DNA from: Sulfurisphaera ohwakuensis
GTDB lineage: Archaea > Thermoproteota > Thermoprotei_A > Sulfolobales > Sulfolobaceae
DNA length: 64,000 bases
Direction: 5' to 3'
Assembly: GCF_009729055.1 (NCBI RefSeq)
Contig: NZ_CP045484.1
Coordinates: forward strand, 1,116,001-1,180,000
The notes under the pieces were generated by a model that saw nothing but the letters and a program-made list of their open reading frames with translations, was not told the DNA's origin and did no database searches. Shown piece by piece: positions 28,378 through 40,035 of the stretch. Position numbers and translations under genes: made by a program. Within the stretch, counting starts at the first letter, position 1. The number at the start of each line of letters is the position of its first letter.

Positions 28378-29409
28378 TTATAAAACTTTAAGACCACTTC
28401 CAGTTAATACTAATACACTAGTTCCTTCTGGATTAATCTTCTTATAAGCAGAATAAACTGTAGCAGAACTATATTCTACGAGAAGGCCTTTCTTAGCTAA
28501 TTCCTTCCAAGAGTTTAAAATTTCTTCATCAGACACTACTATACAGTCGCCATACTCTTTCACTATTTTTTCCATTTCTGGCAGAAGGAAAGGACTAGTA
28601 GAAACTAAAGCATCAGCAATTGACGTAACTTTTTCTGGCGGAGTATACTTTAATCCCTTTATCTTAGAGCATAGAGGCATAACTTGTTCAGTCTGTACTG
28701 CTATTAGCCTAGGAATTTTACTTATTATACCCTGATTAAACATATGCCTAAACCCTTCAAAAACACCCAAGAGTAAAGTTCCAGCAGATGTTGGTAAAAA
28801 CACGTTATCTGGTGATCTCCAGCCTAAGTCACTTACAATTTCATAAGCTAAAGACCTTATTCCATCCCTAAATTGAGGTTGAAGAACATGAGACGCATAA
28901 TAATATGAAGAGTTTTCAGCAGCTTTTGAAACATCTTCTCTACTACCCTCGACTTTAATAACTTCTGCACCGTAAATCTCAATCTGCTTTAGTTTATTCC
29001 CTCTAGCAGTTGAAGGAACAAATATTTTAACTCTCATTCCAGCTGCAGAACCGTAAGCAGCAATAGAAGCTCCAGCATTTCCAGACGAATCTTCAGAAAT
29101 CTGCTTTATCCCTCTTTCGGCTAAATAAGAAATTAACGTAACAGACCCTCTGTCTTTATAAGACCCAGTAGGATTAAGGAAATCCAATTTAAAATAAACA
29201 TTATTAGACCTTATCATAGGAGTATGCCATTCCCCTAATGAAATCCAGTTCTTTATATAAGGAAAATTTTCCCTTAAATTTTTAGAGAAAGGAATATCCT
29301 CAACCTCAACCTTAAAAGGACCTCCACACCTCTTACAGCGCACTTCTAACCCTTCTCTTTCCATTCCACAACGCATGCATACTTGTCTCATGATAGAAAA
29401 TTTGATCAA
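28378..29409 (-). CDS. thrC: Threonine synthase
   Basis: A 343-residue PLP-dependent enzyme. The N-terminus has a zinc-ribbon-like pair of CxxC motifs (CMRCGME and CKRCGGP), then the PLP lysine motif [10 protein letters not shown], the [12 protein letters not shown] phosphate loop and the C-terminal [10 protein letters not shown] glycine loop. This is the threonine-synthase order in archaea (O-phosphohomoserine to threonine). The true start is probably ATG 29391 (MRQVCMRCG), as the six residues before it have no family match. It stands alone; the related cysteate or threonine deaminase-type enzymes are less likely because of the zinc ribbon. Confidence 0.85.
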   Translation of the reverse strand: MIKFSIMRQVCMRCGMEREGLEVRCKRCGGPFKVEVEDIPFSKNLRENFPYIKNWISLGEWHTPMIRSNNVYFKLDFLNPTGSYKDRGSVTLISYLAERGIKQISEDSSGNAGASIAAYGSAAGMRVKIFVPSTARGNKLKQIEIYGAEVIKVEGSREDVSKAAENSSYYYASHVLQPQFRDGIRSLAYEIVSDLGWRSPDNVFLPTSAGTLLLGVFEGFRHMFNQGIISKIPRLIAVQTEQVMPLCSKIKGLKYTPPEKVTSIADALVSTSPFLLPEMEKIVKEYGDCIVVSDEEILNSWKELAKKGLLVEYSSATVYSAYKKINPEGTSVLVLTGSGLKVL

Positions 29410-29618
29410 AGATAATTATAGTCTTTCTTATAATAGTTATTAGAAGCATTAAACTATATAAAACGAAAATTCAATAGAAAGATATTTACATCTTATTATA
29501 CCTAGTTGAACACATTCTAAGAAAATATATCGTGTTGATCTGCTAGCATACATAAAGCGCATATTATATATAATAAATACATTTTCTATTGCCATAACTC
29601 AAAAAAGCTAAGGTTTAA

Positions 29619-30155
29619 CTATTCTTTAACAAAATGTAGTCGGTTCTTCTCATATTTAATAAAGTTAAGAAGAGTTTTTCCTAGAGCTCTTATATAATCT
29701 CCTTTGCTGTATGCAATCATATCGTTTGCCAACTGAGGAACCCACGTAAGTATGTGCTTTATTATAAATTTTTCCGCATTTTCTACTTCACCGATACTAT
29801 ATAAAAACGATGTAAATTCAAATTCAACCGCAATATGATCTGGTAATGATTTTACTGCTCTTATACCATACTTATTATATATATCTGCGACTTCAAGAGC
29901 TGAACTTCCATAAACACTTCTTTCCTTGTACCATGATTCGTAAGGTGGACAGAGAAGCCTAGGATAATCGTTAATGAAACATGAGGTATACTCAGTTGCT
30001 AGCTTATCATATTCCCCCTGTTTTACCATAAGTATTATATTTTCTACCTCCTTATAGTAAGGCTTCTCTAAAATCCCACCAAGAAGTGACTCAGCTTGAT
30101 AATTAAACCTTGGACCTAAAAGTAGATAAGAAAAGAGTTTGTAGTCAACCCACAT
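29619..30155 (-). CDS. sreE: TorD/DmsD-like chaperone of the sulfur reductase
   Basis: A 178-residue helical protein with the TorD-family traits: YTSCFIN, PPYESWYKERSVYG and PDHIAVEFEFTSFLY. Such chaperones hold the apo-molybdoenzyme, bind its Tat signal and allow cofactor insertion. It is the last gene of the sulfur-reductase operon, overlapping sreD by 11 nt, which matches the position of sreE in the Acidianus ambivalens cluster. Client protein SreA carries a Tat signal. Confidence 0.83.
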   Translation of the reverse strand: MWVDYKLFSYLLLGPRFNYQAESLLGGILEKPYYKEVENIILMVKQGEYDKLATEYTSCFINDYPRLLCPPYESWYKERSVYGSSALEVADIYNKYGIRAVKSLPDHIAVEFEFTSFLYSIGEVENAEKFIIKHILTWVPQLANDMIAYSKGDYIRALGKTLLNFIKYEKNRLHFVKE

Positions 30156-31614
30156 TCAGATCAAACCTCTTAGGTTTAAACTTGGCCGAGGCAAATCTCC
30201 TTTGAAACGAATATTCTGCTCTGTGTCTAGGACATCTTTCAAGCCACTCATCTTCACATTCTAATCCTCTCTCCTTCATAATCTTCTTAACATGGTTTAA
30301 ACTCTTCCTTGATCCCACAGGCTCTCCACAAACTCTGCATCTTACCAAATAATCTTCCATTACAACTTTCGCAGAAGGAACTCCTTTAGACCTCTTAATA
30401 TATATTGCCTTTGTAGAGTTAGATGAAGATGTAGGTAATGAGTCTGAATTAACTATGGCCATTATCTTTCCATTACATCCACCATCTCCTTCAGGACAGA
30501 CGTTTACACAAATATTACATCCTATGCACTTTTTCGAATCAAATACTATCTTTTCACTATCAATGGTTCTTTCAAGCGTTAGTGCTGAAGAAGGACACCA
30601 CTTTATACAGCTCTCGCAGATCGTACATTTATTCTGATCTATAATAACATCATATGCTATGTCGGATATATTACCTAGCGAGTTTAATATTACTTTTCTA
30701 GCCTCACTTCTATTAGTTAGAAACTCAAAAGTAAGCTGTACCTCCTTAGCTTCTTTCATTGTAATAACTCCCTCTGGAGTAATTAGGGAAATGCCTCCTA
30801 TTTCGTTGTTAAGATCATCTACAACAGACTTAAGGAATAATAGATTTTTAGACAACTCACATCCTGGGCACTTTAAGGTAAGCTTTCCATTACTTCGTAG
30901 TAACACTATGTCCTCTGGGGAGAGCATTCCTATACAAGGCAACTTTATAGAGTTTCCAGAATCCTTATAGCAAGAAATTACCTTGTCTCCTTTAACTTTA
31001 GCTAACTCAAATATTGAATGCTGTGATACTGATGGAAACTCTATTGCACTCATAGGACATGAACTTGCACAGAGCCCGCAAGAGGTACACTTATCATAGT
31101 TTATTATAACTCCCGTCTTCTTATCTATAGTAATTGCCTTATACGAACATGAGTCTTGACATACAGTACATGCTCTATGAAGTCCTTTACACATCTCACT
31201 TATGTAAACAGGCTTATCTATTCTATCCTTTACCTTTTGTAGATTCCCAGTAATTACTTCTCTTCTACTGACTTGAAGAGGTTTCTCCTCAATTAATGCT
31301 AGGTCTGCAGTCCAAGCATTTTCCAAGATAGTTACATTTTCTTTAACCGCCATCTCTCCCCAAGAATGGTCAATAACCCTAACAAGAAGAGGATTAATCC
31401 CAGCCCTTAATGCCGCCTCTTTATAAAGCTTTAAATGAATTTCATCATATACACCAACTATAACTACTGCCCTAGCACCAAGATCTTTAAGCTTTGCTGC
31501 TATTTCCTGGGGATCGCATGAATTAAATCCAGAAGGATTTTTATTATGGTCACAAGAGTGATAAAAAATACCTACTTTCAATTTAATTAAGGGGTTTAAA
31601 AAAAGATCAGTCAT
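30145..31614 (-). CDS. sreD: Polyferredoxin-like protein of the sulfur reductase operon
   Basis: A 489-residue cytoplasmic protein with at least four [4Fe-4S] cysteine sets: CTVCQDSCSYKA with CTSCGLCASSCPMSA around residues 148-190, and CTICESCIKWCPSSA with CIGCNICVNVCPEGDGGC around 328-385. The N-terminus (KVGIFYHSCDHNKN) looks HdrA/ferredoxin-linked, and the C-terminus has a CRVCGEPVG...CPRHR metal site. It corresponds to SreD of Acidianus by order and content; its exact role in sulfur reduction or assembly is not established. Confidence 0.8.
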   Translation of the reverse strand: MTDLFLNPLIKLKVGIFYHSCDHNKNPSGFNSCDPQEIAAKLKDLGARAVVIVGVYDEIHLKLYKEAALRAGINPLLVRVIDHSWGEMAVKENVTILENAWTADLALIEEKPLQVSRREVITGNLQKVKDRIDKPVYISEMCKGLHRACTVCQDSCSYKAITIDKKTGVIINYDKCTSCGLCASSCPMSAIEFPSVSQHSIFELAKVKGDKVISCYKDSGNSIKLPCIGMLSPEDIVLLRSNGKLTLKCPGCELSKNLLFLKSVVDDLNNEIGGISLITPEGVITMKEAKEVQLTFEFLTNRSEARKVILNSLGNISDIAYDVIIDQNKCTICESCIKWCPSSALTLERTIDSEKIVFDSKKCIGCNICVNVCPEGDGGCNGKIMAIVNSDSLPTSSSNSTKAIYIKRSKGVPSAKVVMEDYLVRCRVCGEPVGSRKSLNHVKKIMKERGLECEDEWLERCPRHRAEYSFQRRFASAKFKPKRFDLNVG

Positions 31615-31620
31615 ACTTCA

Positions 31621-32946
31621 TCACTTAAATACCCAATGTTTTGCTTCTTCTTCCTCCTCTAATGGGAGTAAGAGGACACCAAGTGTATAAATTCCTAACA
31701 AAAGAAGAACAGAACCTATAAACCATACAATGTCATAGTAATTAATTCCGAAAGGCAATATACTCCATAGAGGTCCGTGATTGAAAATACTCCTAAGTTC
31801 ATATACCCAGTTACTGTTAGCAGGGCTCACTGGAGAGATCGTATAATACCATGTTATAGCTTGCGGAATCACATCTGCGATAGTAATTATTGCAAACATA
31901 CCTAATAAGCTAAATAGTGCAGCTGTAAACAATGTTGCTCTGTTTCCCATCTTGTACGAAACTGCATAAAGAATTATTGGAATTAATATTCCAACGACGA
32001 CTGCACCACCCCAGAATACACTGCTCCACCCACCAGATATTAATAATTGTGCCCAAGGATAGGTCTCTTGGTTTGTCGCTGTGATCCATATCCACCAAAG
32101 CATTAAGAATCCTACAGCTATAGTTGCCAGTAATCCATCTCTAGCTAATATCTTATACATACTGTTTTCTGTTGCAACTGAAGAAGCATTTTGCTTTTGA
32201 GTAGACGAAGGATCAGTTTTATACTCCTTTCTTAACCATGAATATAGAGGGCTGATAAAGGATATCATTCCTATGCCAGCGTAGAAAGATAATATCACGA
32301 ATAGTAGTGGCATAAATGACCCAAATTCAAAGACCCAAGTAGATAGATAACCAAACACTGATCCTAAGTTAGCATCTAAAATAAGCTCGACCGTTACAGC
32401 ATAGCCAGCTATCAGAATCCCAATCTTAGACAATTGATATGCAAGAATTGGCTTCTTGTCTTTTCTTTCAGCTTTCTCACCTATAATTGCCAGGATTAAT
32501 GCTATTATTCCAATACCTACAAGTACATAAAGGACACCGTTCCATGCTATCCTAGAAGTGTCTCTGAAGCTTAAGTATATATATATCGATTCGCCAGGTT
32601 TAAATACTGAGGCAAATACCATGATCCATCCTGGAATTAACACAGCTAGAGCAATCCACTCATTCCTCAATTTAACCTTTTCAAACGGATTTCTTTCCTT
32701 ATGGTTCTTGTTAAATATCTCATAAAGCGAATTGTAAGTACTCACTCCAGTCCCTATTACTCCGAAGAACATATAACCTATTACTAGCAGCCCCCACGGT
32801 ATTGGAGCATTATTGGGTTCTGTAAATGTAACATCCCCGCTGAACCATGCAAAGGGATTAAAACTCATTCCGTAAAATAATAAACCTCCTCCAATTACAA
32901 TGAAAACAATTGTCCAAATTATAAGAGTAATTTCCTTTTTATTCAT
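31621..32946 (-). CDS. sreC: Sulfur reductase membrane anchor (NrfD/PsrC type)
   Basis: A 441-residue integral membrane protein with about ten hydrophobic helices, typical of NrfD/PsrC anchors that exchange electrons with quinol. It overlaps sreB by 4 nt (ATGA type), so subunits B and C are coupled. It would hold SreAB at the cell surface side and pass electrons from caldariella-type quinol to the Fe-S subunit. Charged loops such as [16 protein letters not shown] face the cytoplasm. Confidence 0.88.
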   Translation of the reverse strand: MNKKEITLIIWTIVFIVIGGGLLFYGMSFNPFAWFSGDVTFTEPNNAPIPWGLLVIGYMFFGVIGTGVSTYNSLYEIFNKNHKERNPFEKVKLRNEWIALAVLIPGWIMVFASVFKPGESIYIYLSFRDTSRIAWNGVLYVLVGIGIIALILAIIGEKAERKDKKPILAYQLSKIGILIAGYAVTVELILDANLGSVFGYLSTWVFEFGSFMPLLFVILSFYAGIGMISFISPLYSWLRKEYKTDPSSTQKQNASSVATENSMYKILARDGLLATIAVGFLMLWWIWITATNQETYPWAQLLISGGWSSVFWGGAVVVGILIPIILYAVSYKMGNRATLFTAALFSLLGMFAIITIADVIPQAITWYYTISPVSPANSNWVYELRSIFNHGPLWSILPFGINYYDIVWFIGSVLLLLGIYTLGVLLLPLEEEEEAKHWVFK

Positions 32947-33656
32947 TGATCTCCACCCCCCGTGGCATACCTCTGAAGCTGTCTATTAAAAACGTAGAAT
33001 ACCTTAGGTTGAACATTAAGCTCAGGATTAAGAACTATAGCTTGTCCAGTGTTAACTAAGATGCTGACTTCACTATTTGGATCATCCAAACAACCGAATA
33101 CCCTAGCTCCACCAGGACATGTTCTTACACAAGCTGGGGTATGAGTATTATCTGGTGCTGTTCCATAACAGAAGGTGCACTTATCGACGTGAGGAACGAC
33201 ATGAATTAAGTTCTCACCGAAATATTGTTTTGCTTTCTGAATATCCTCATATGTATAGAAGTATCTTGCACCATATGGACAAGCTTCAACACAATATAGG
33301 CAACCCATACATTTATATTCATCTACTACAACTATTCCACCTTCAACTATCTGTGTAGCCCCAGTTGGGCAGACGTAATAGCACGGCGGATTCTCACATT
33401 GCATACAAAGTCTTGGTACAAAGACTCTCTGGACGTTTGGATATTCACCAATTTCTAAGTCTTCCACGTGGGTTCTCCATAATTGCTCCCAAAACGGTGT
33501 CTCATTTTCAATTGCACATGCTGCCATACAAGCCATACAGCCTAGACACTGATCAACTTTAACTACAAATCCCCAATGCTCACATTCCTTTGTGTTTCCA
33601 AATTTCTCATATGGGTTTACAATTGGGTTTTTATCTAAAAGATCTGAGTTAGACAT
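32943..33656 (-). CDS. sreB: Sulfur reductase iron-sulfur subunit
   Basis: A 237-residue DmsB/PsrB-type protein with four clusters: [43 protein letters not shown] and [25 protein letters not shown]. It would wire electrons from the membrane anchor to the molybdenum site of SreA. It has no signal peptide and is probably exported bound to SreA through the SreA Tat signal. A gap of 3 bp separates it from sreA. Confidence 0.92.
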   Translation of the reverse strand: MSNSDLLDKNPIVNPYEKFGNTKECEHWGFVVKVDQCLGCMACMAACAIENETPFWEQLWRTHVEDLEIGEYPNVQRVFVPRLCMQCENPPCYYVCPTGATQIVEGGIVVVDEYKCMGCLYCVEACPYGARYFYTYEDIQKAKQYFGENLIHVVPHVDKCTFCYGTAPDNTHTPACVRTCPGGARVFGCLDDPNSEVSILVNTGQAIVLNPELNVQPKVFYVFNRQLQRYATGGGDQ

Positions 33657-33659
33657 AGA

Positions 33660-36600
33660 TTACTCACCCCCAGATGTGGAAATATTAAAACGTGAATTCC
33701 ACTCAGAAGATGAGATTTGCAAATTAGGGCTCACTTGCATGTTAGCTGGCAACGTGTCTGAAGTTTCTACTGGAGCAAGTGTAGTTGCTTCTGTGATTTC
33801 GTCTGGGGTAGCTTTTCTAACTCTTACTGTGAATTGCTCTGATTGTCTGAATCCACCTAGTGGATTATAGCTCCAGGGCCAGAAAATACTTATAGGTTTG
33901 TTTCCGAAGTTCTTTACTGCCCTAGAGGCATATGTTAATGCGGGATTTCTTTGTCCGTAGGGCTCTGGAACACCTATAGTATCTGGCCTTATAAGTTGAG
34001 TAAGATGAGCTCTAAGAACCAGCTTAGGTACTGTCCCATCTGGGTTAGGAAGTTTCCATCTCTCTATAATTATCCAATCTCCTTCGTTTATTCCTATCTG
34101 CTTAGCTACATCTGCATTAATCCAGGCCATCTGGTAAATATTTTCATGATAGCTGTTAGACGCTATTGCCATCAAAAGTGGATTATTTGTGCTGGATGTA
34201 TAAGCAAACATTGGGATTTTGTATTCAACATAGAAGAACTCTGGAGGAGTTGGCTTAAATGTAGGATCATTGTATGGAGGTTCTGCTGGATAATATACAC
34301 CAGGCTCTCTAGCATAGCCATAGTTCCAATCTGGTGGAACATATGCAATTAAAGGATCCCATACTGGATCATATCCATAGTTCTTCACCACATAGTAATA
34401 AAGAACTGTAGAGTATAACTCAATTCTTCCAGTGGGTGTAGCAACTGGTAGATCCCATGGCATTCTTTCGTGATTATTAAAGTATTCATCAACAGTATGG
34501 ATTATTAATACTCCATTGTTTCTCAATATTTCATACATTTTCTCTACTGGCACACCGGTCTTCTTTGATAAGTATGATAGCTTAGCTTCTCTCCAAGCAT
34601 CTGCAGTGAAGCTTCCCCAAGGTGGATATCCATTGTTCTGGATCAGGTATTGTTGATATTTAGGCATTTCCTCCTTAATTACTTGTTTGAACACTTCTTT
34701 ATCTATAGATACGGAATTAGCCATTGCATCAACATACTCATCACCTTTACCGAGCATATATGCTAACATAACGAATAGGTCAAGCCCGTTAGCAGTATTA
34801 GGATAAAGTATAGGTATGGCTTGCCATCTACCTCTTAATGCATAATCCATTGCTGGACCGTCATATCTAAAAGGCTCATCTCTCTCTAGATAAGTCACAT
34901 CTGGTAGAATTACATCAGCATATAAAGTGTCTTCTGTTGGCTGAATATTTATATCAACATAGAATGTATTCTCTAAAATTTCTTTATATTGATCCCACTG
35001 GAAGTTTACTGGAGAGCCTCCATATGACATTACAGCTTTTATCTTGTATGGTTGGCCATTCCACGTTACTTGTCCTTTAACGGCTTCATAAGCTCCAGAA
35101 TCTACGTATAATGTAAAGGCACCAGCAGGCTTTTTACCTTGTTGAACTAAATTCTGATTATAAACATATTGTATAGCGGGATATCCAGTAGACCAGAAAT
35201 TGGGATTATTATACGCATAGATGATACCAAAAATTGTAAGCAGATTACCTGGGAGGTCAAGGAGAGGAACTTTTGCTAAGATTTCGGGTCTCTGAAGTAA
35301 TATTCCTGGTTTTGATGAACCAGAAGAGATTGAAGAATTATATGCTTCGATTACTTCCTTCATTCCTTCTCTATATTTTCCAGAGTATACCCAACCTCCT
35401 CTTACATCAATATTTCCTGTAAGAGCCATTATCATTGCTGTGGCCTTCCTAAATTGCGGTGAACTATCTCCCCAGAAACCTTTTAACCCCGTAACTATCA
35501 GCATAGGTTTTGTAGTCGATATCCTATAAGCAAATTCTTGAAGCATATCAAAGGGAACATCACAGACTTTTGATGCATATTCTAATGTATAACTACTTAC
35601 ACGATCTGCTAAAAACTGAAAAACAGTCCTTATTTTTTTACCGTTTACCTCTAAGTCTGGGACAAACAATGCTGGCCTAATTTCAATACCATCTACCGAA
35701 TACATGTTAGTATTAGTAAATGGCGGAACTTTTACTATTTGCCCCGTTATTTCATCATATACGTAAAAGGCTTTAACAGTACCATCTTCATAGTCCTCCT
35801 CTAGGAGTTTTACTACACCATTTTCTTCATAAGCCAAGAAAGGAGCGTTAGTGTGATATCTTACAAAATATTCATCATAGTATCCGTTTTGGATTATATA
35901 GTTTATTATTGCCATAGCTAAGACCAGATCGGTACCTGGTTTAATTGGAATCCAAAGGTTTGCTTTGGACGCAGCCTCTCCAACTCTAGGGTCTATAACT
36001 ACAACATATGCACCATTGGCTATACCTTCACCAAATCTTACACCTCTGTTAACGAATATTCCAGCTGAGAATGCACTTGTTCCCCAGGATACTATTAGCC
36101 TAGAATACGTCATATCATCCATTACATCAGTTGCATGAAGATCAAAACCTCCTATTACATATCCCACAGACTGCTGGAGGGAGAACATACAGCTTTGCAT
36201 TGGTGTTCCATTTATATTTGGCATCTGAGTGCCCAAAGTAAATGGAATAAAATATCTCTTGTAGTTAGCACATGGTATAGCTCCACCTATTAAGATAACT
36301 TCCCAAGGCTTAATATCGAGCTCCTTAAACTTCTGCATAATATAATTAATTGCCTCTTCCCATGTAGCTTCTCTAAAACTCCATGTTCCTTTTGGTCCTG
36401 TCCTTATTAATGGAGTTTTAATTCTGTCCACATTATAGGTTCTGAATATGCCGGATCTTCCTCTGGCACAAATCTTCCCCTTATTTAACGGAGATAACGG
36501 ATTTCCATCTATCTCTACAGCTCTTATGTAGGTGCCTTTCTTCTCTACCCTTACTAGAATATCACAAGTAGATGAACAAAAGGCGCACACATTAGGTACA

Positions 36601-36770
36601 TAGGAATACTCCCAGCCTGGTTGCGGAGTCTCATAATCTATTGGTGGGGATAACAAGTTAAAGTTGAACTTGCTCGCCGCATAAGCAGCACCACCAGCTA
36701 CAGCCGCTAATGCAGATGCCTTTAAGAAGTCCCTTCTGGTTAAGCGGAGTGAGTTGTAATTTTGTGTCAT
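33660..36770 (-). CDS. sreA: Sulfur/polysulfide reductase catalytic molybdopterin subunit
   Basis: A 1,036-residue CISM-family oxidoreductase. The N-terminus has a Tat signal ([22 protein letters not shown]), then the [4Fe-4S] set C-x2-C-x3-C...C in [13 protein letters not shown] and [10 protein letters not shown], then the bis-MGD domains and a C-terminal dinucleotide-binding domain ([19 protein letters not shown]). In this gene context it is the SreA subunit that reduces sulfur with H2-derived electrons on the outer face. A TATA box (AATATAAAGT, 36791-36800 on the minus strand) lies about 26 nt before the ATG. Thiosulfate or arsenate as substrate cannot be excluded from sequence. Confidence 0.87.
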   Translation of the reverse strand: MTQNYNSLRLTRRDFLKASALAAVAGGAAYAASKFNFNLLSPPIDYETPQPGWEYSYVPNVCAFCSSTCDILVRVEKKGTYIRAVEIDGNPLSPLNKGKICARGRSGIFRTYNVDRIKTPLIRTGPKGTWSFREATWEEAINYIMQKFKELDIKPWEVILIGGAIPCANYKRYFIPFTLGTQMPNINGTPMQSCMFSLQQSVGYVIGGFDLHATDVMDDMTYSRLIVSWGTSAFSAGIFVNRGVRFGEGIANGAYVVVIDPRVGEAASKANLWIPIKPGTDLVLAMAIINYIIQNGYYDEYFVRYHTNAPFLAYEENGVVKLLEEDYEDGTVKAFYVYDEITGQIVKVPPFTNTNMYSVDGIEIRPALFVPDLEVNGKKIRTVFQFLADRVSSYTLEYASKVCDVPFDMLQEFAYRISTTKPMLIVTGLKGFWGDSSPQFRKATAMIMALTGNIDVRGGWVYSGKYREGMKEVIEAYNSSISSGSSKPGILLQRPEILAKVPLLDLPGNLLTIFGIIYAYNNPNFWSTGYPAIQYVYNQNLVQQGKKPAGAFTLYVDSGAYEAVKGQVTWNGQPYKIKAVMSYGGSPVNFQWDQYKEILENTFYVDINIQPTEDTLYADVILPDVTYLERDEPFRYDGPAMDYALRGRWQAIPILYPNTANGLDLFVMLAYMLGKGDEYVDAMANSVSIDKEVFKQVIKEEMPKYQQYLIQNNGYPPWGSFTADAWREAKLSYLSKKTGVPVEKMYEILRNNGVLIIHTVDEYFNNHERMPWDLPVATPTGRIELYSTVLYYYVVKNYGYDPVWDPLIAYVPPDWNYGYAREPGVYYPAEPPYNDPTFKPTPPEFFYVEYKIPMFAYTSSTNNPLLMAIASNSYHENIYQMAWINADVAKQIGINEGDWIIIERWKLPNPDGTVPKLVLRAHLTQLIRPDTIGVPEPYGQRNPALTYASRAVKNFGNKPISIFWPWSYNPLGGFRQSEQFTVRVRKATPDEITEATTLAPVETSDTLPANMQVSPNLQISSSEWNSRFNISTSGGE

Positions 36771-37597
36771 TATGATGTATTATGCAATCTACTTTATATT
36801 ATCCAATTTATAATATCTAAGTTTTAACTCATTAACTCTGTTAAATAACTACTAATTTTCCTATATAAAATGATGTAATATGTATTTTTAATTTGCTATG
36901 ATTAAACATTATGAATCAGTAAAAATAAATAAATATATTAATTAAGTTACCACATTAAATGGAATTTATGTAAAACTTTAAGCTCTAAGTTATATCTACT
37001 TCTTACATTCTACAGTTGTAATTTAAGATTTAAACTTCTATCACTTTATCAAATCTGGAGTTTGATTCTTAGATAAGTATAGCTGTTTTTCTTCTATATC
37101 ATTTATAAGAAAATAGCTGATTTACCAAGTATACTTATAAATACTTACTTTGATATTTGTCCTTTATTTCTATTTATTAAGAATAAATAATACGACAATA
37201 ATATTAATAAAAAATCTATAATCTCATATTCTTAAAACTATATAACGCTAGTATTCACTGCAAACTGTTATTCGAACTCCCCCCAAGGAGTACTGCACTA
37301 AGTTCTTTCTGAACTCCGATTTCTTCTTAAGTTTCACTCACAAATTGATCCTTTATGCGACTCATAGAAAAATTACGACCTTATGACATCAGTTATACAT
37401 TAAGTCCTTAAAAACTATCACTATAGGTTGAATCTAATTAATACTTCTTCATCACGTTAAATATCTTCCATATTTCTTCAATATTAAAATAAATTAAAAA
37501 AGAAAATTAAAGTTAATTTTCTTCTCTTTAACATAATCAAGAGCCCTTCTGATTATACATCTTTATTCATTAGTAAATCCTAGCTAGGTACAATAAA
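36771..37597. other. Gap between the sulfur reductase and hydrogenase operons
   Basis: About 830 bp. Its left end holds the sreA promoter. A short GC-richer patch at 37265-37320 (ACTCC...GGAGT partial hairpin) and a palindrome GAAAATTAA-AG-TTAATTTTC at about 37502-37521, just beyond the hydrogenase operon, are the only structures noted; the latter could be part of a terminator. Confidence 0.45.
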
Positions 37598-38074
37598 TTA
37601 CCATGGTGAATCTTTCCGACTTTTCACACACTGAATAACATTATCAACGTTCACGTGTAATCCTAATTTTTTCAAAAAATCTGAATATTCTGAGAGTAAT
37701 TTCCTCATCCTTTCGATGACTTCCGCGCTAATTCCTGGCCAATCTAATCTTTCCGGCTTTACAGCCATAATGTAAACTTTTTGAGGTTCTCTTCCAGATT
37801 GTTTTGCTAGTGAAACTATCTGAATAGGCGAAAGCCTATGCGCATCAGATATTTCTACTCCTTGGATCTTATCCTTATTTATCTCGAACAGTCCATATTC
37901 TTCTTCCATTAACATAGTATCCAGGAAAATGACTATATCGCCTTTTTCTATGAAAGTAAGTGCATCAAATCCGTTAGCTGACGCATCATAGACGCCCATA
38001 CACTCAGCAGTTATAGATCCTATTGCGTCATCTCCATAAAGTCTGTTTCCAAGACCTATAATCTTAACAGCCAC
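37598..38074 (-). CDS. Hydrogenase maturation endopeptidase
   Basis: A 158-residue protein of the HycI/HyaD/HoxM family: [13 protein letters not shown] at 7-19, a nickel-sensing Asp in FLDTML, and [11 protein letters not shown] containing the metal-binding His. It cleaves the C-terminal extension of the large subunit after nickel insertion; HynL here has such a 20-residue extension. Last gene of the hydrogenase operon, overlapping the preceding one by 19 nt. Confidence 0.9.
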   Translation of the reverse strand: MAVKIIGLGNRLYGDDAIGSITAECMGVYDASANGFDALTFIEKGDIVIFLDTMLMEEEYGLFEINKDKIQGVEISDAHRLSPIQIVSLAKQSGREPQKVYIMAVKPERLDWPGISAEVIERMRKLLSEYSDFLKKLGLHVNVDNVIQCVKSRKDSPW

Positions 38075-38490
38075 TGATATTTCTCCTCCACTTTTTTCTC
38101 TAACATCATTACTGCATCTTCACTATAATCACCGTTATAGTATATTGCATAAACCTTATCAAACCCACCGAAAATCAAAAGCCCGTAGGCTACGTCCTCT
38201 AAGTAAAATCTACCATCAAGACCAGGCCTCACAAGTTCCAACATATACCAAGGATCCTTATTTTCCAGTATAAACTCTTTTTCGCTTATTCCCTCTGGAG
38301 CATATCTACTACTTCCTACAAGAAGTACTCTATCTGGGGAGAGTCTCTTAACTAACTCACTAGCGTAAACAGGATCTGTTTCGAGGTCAAGCACAAAGTC
38401 CTTATCTTTCCATTTATTATAAACTTCTTCAATTACCCTACCTGCTGGAGTTGCAAAGAAGGGGATAAAACCTATTACTATCCTAGTCAT
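38056..38490 (-). CDS. Hydrogenase-operon protein of unknown function
   Basis: A 144-residue protein ([40 protein letters not shown]...) with alternating alpha/beta pattern ([12 protein letters not shown]) and no recognised domain. Overlaps both neighbours by 4 and 19 nt, so it is translated with the hyp genes. Its fold pattern is close in size to the maturation endopeptidases, and its N-terminus could be a diverged GxGNxL region, but the key residues are missing. Role in maturation is inferred from position only. Confidence 0.6.
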   Translation of the reverse strand: MTRIVIGFIPFFATPAGRVIEEVYNKWKDKDFVLDLETDPVYASELVKRLSPDRVLLVGSSRYAPEGISEKEFILENKDPWYMLELVRPGLDGRFYLEDVAYGLLIFGGFDKVYAIYYNGDYSEDAVMMLEKKVEEKYQWLLRL

Positions 38491-38708
38491 GAGTTTTTAC
38501 CTCTAATCTTTCTGATAAGCTCTAAAAGGTCTTTAGCCTGATAATCCCTCAATAACTTTTCCTTATCAACTTGCGGTGTAGTAGATTTAATTTCGTAGAT
38601 AGACTTCAGAGATTCTCGCATTACTGGTCTCTTAATTTCGTAAATCATAGAATCTTTTAGAGCATCAAGTTCCATGATAAATTCTATTATGGAATTCAGT
38701 CTCTTCAT
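38487..38708 (-). CDS. Small hydrogenase-operon protein
   Basis: A 73-residue charged helical protein ([18 protein letters not shown] and [19 protein letters not shown]). Two base pairs separate it from hypE and its end overlaps the next gene by 4 nt. No family recognised; size would suit an accessory or HypA-position protein but the zinc Cys motif of HypA is absent. Confidence 0.55.
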   Translation of the reverse strand: MKRLNSIIEFIMELDALKDSMIYEIKRPVMRESLKSIYEIKSTTPQVDKEKLLRDYQAKDLLELIRKIRGKNS

Positions 38709-38710
38709 GG

Positions 38711-39727
38711 TTAACAGATCCTCGGAACTATTTCTCCTGTTGGCATTTCTAATATCTTTGCACCTCCAATCTCAGTCTTCACAACAACAAGATTCTTGTT
38801 CTCCTTATTCTTAGGTTCAATGACTTTTCCAATTACAGATGGTTCAAAACCGAGTTTTTTAAGTTTCTCCATAACCTCATTTTCCTTTGTTGAAGGAACA
38901 GAAAGAACCGCTACTCCCTCGTTAGCTAACACTAAAGGATCTAAACCTATAATGTCAGTAATGGATCTTACTTCTTCTGGAATAGGAATTTTACCCTCCT
39001 CTATGATTATCATCTTACCTGACAGCTGAGCCCATTCATTAAGTGTTGCAGCGAGCCCACCTCTAGTAGGATCTCTTGCTGCATGGATCTCTTTTCCGAA
39101 TTCTTTAAACAGATCTAGCAAGCCTATCAGAGGTTTAACATCACTCTTAATACTAGTATCTATACCGTATTGTATTGCTGCTATAACTGCACCGTGAACG
39201 CCTATGGGCCCCGTAACTATTATTGAGTCACCATCCTCTATTTTGTCTACTATGGGATATTCTGCAATCCCTATTCCTACAGTATTTATTATTATTCCTC
39301 TCATTGACTCTGAGGGAACTACTTTAAAATCACCACCAACAAGAGGAATTTTTAATTCTTTCAAGAGCGACAACATATCCTCTATTATCTTATCAAGATC
39401 TGCCATAGGAAACCCCTCCCCTACCACAATAGAGTCCAGCATTGCAATAGGCCTAGCACCCATCATTATTAGATCGTTCAAGGTCCCAGATATTGATAAG
39501 GTTCCTATACTGCCCCCTGGGAAAAAGTAAGGATATACTGTGTGGGAATCAGTTGTAATAACAATGTTATTGTTAATTACTGCTCCATCATCTGGATAGT
39601 CAATACCCACACCACCTTCGGTTCTTTTAAGTTCTAAAGGCAGCTTTGAGAATATCAACCTTTGTAGCAAAAGTTGTGTGTCTTTTCCTCCATTCCCATG
39701 GTTTAATAAAATCTTATCTTCCATCAC
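38711..39727 (-). CDS. hypE: Hydrogenase maturation protein HypE
   Basis: A 338-residue PurM-like enzyme with HGNGGKD, DDGAVI and [15 protein letters not shown] near the N-terminus, the ATP-binding [25 protein letters not shown] and the invariant C-terminal PRIC, whose Cys carries the thiocyanate that becomes the Fe-cyanide ligand. Overlaps hypC by 14 nt. HypF, which supplies the carbamoyl group, is not in this window. Confidence 0.94.
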   Translation of the reverse strand: MMEDKILLNHGNGGKDTQLLLQRLIFSKLPLELKRTEGGVGIDYPDDGAVINNNIVITTDSHTVYPYFFPGGSIGTLSISGTLNDLIMMGARPIAMLDSIVVGEGFPMADLDKIIEDMLSLLKELKIPLVGGDFKVVPSESMRGIIINTVGIGIAEYPIVDKIEDGDSIIVTGPIGVHGAVIAAIQYGIDTSIKSDVKPLIGLLDLFKEFGKEIHAARDPTRGGLAATLNEWAQLSGKMIIIEEGKIPIPEEVRSITDIIGLDPLVLANEGVAVLSVPSTKENEVMEKLKKLGFEPSVIGKVIEPKNKENKNLVVVKTEIGGAKILEMPTGEIVPRIC

Positions 39728-40034
39728 TTTTCACCCCTAAATCTTCAAGAATACTCTTCATACTCTCCAGATAACTTTTTACAGCTTCTTCAGGATCTTC
39801 TCCTAATAGCTGGGCCGTCTCCCTTATCTGATCGGAGATGAACTTAATGTTTTCCCAAACTTCTTCTTTTCTGAGCTTTGCTATTATAACTCCCGCATGA
39901 ACCATTACGTAGTCCCCTATTTTAACATCATCAACTCCTATTGCTACCTTCTTCAATGTGTTTTGACCTAGATCTACCGTTGCTATAACATCGGAATCTA
40001 TTGAAACAACTTTAGCTGGAACTGCCCAACACAC
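39714..40034 (-). CDS. hypC: Hydrogenase maturation chaperone HypC
   Basis: A 106-residue protein beginning MCWAVPAKV, the HypC signature where Cys2 binds iron and the large subunit, followed by [16 protein letters not shown]. The C-terminal helix is longer than in the smallest HypC proteins. It sits between hypD and hypE; 1 bp separates it from hypD, matching its function in the HypCD complex. Confidence 0.93.
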   Translation of the reverse strand: MCWAVPAKVVSIDSDVIATVDLGQNTLKKVAIGVDDVKIGDYVMVHAGVIIAKLRKEEVWENIKFISDQIRETAQLLGEDPEEAVKSYLESMKSILEDLGVKSDGR

Positions 40035-40035
40035 A

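Noticed and set aside
37265-37320. GC-richer patch with partial ACTCC/GGAGT hairpin between the sulfur and hydrogenase operons
   Set aside because: It has a GAAC/TTCGAA part that recalls a tRNA T-loop but no cloverleaf can be drawn, and no C/D or H/ACA boxes are in place.
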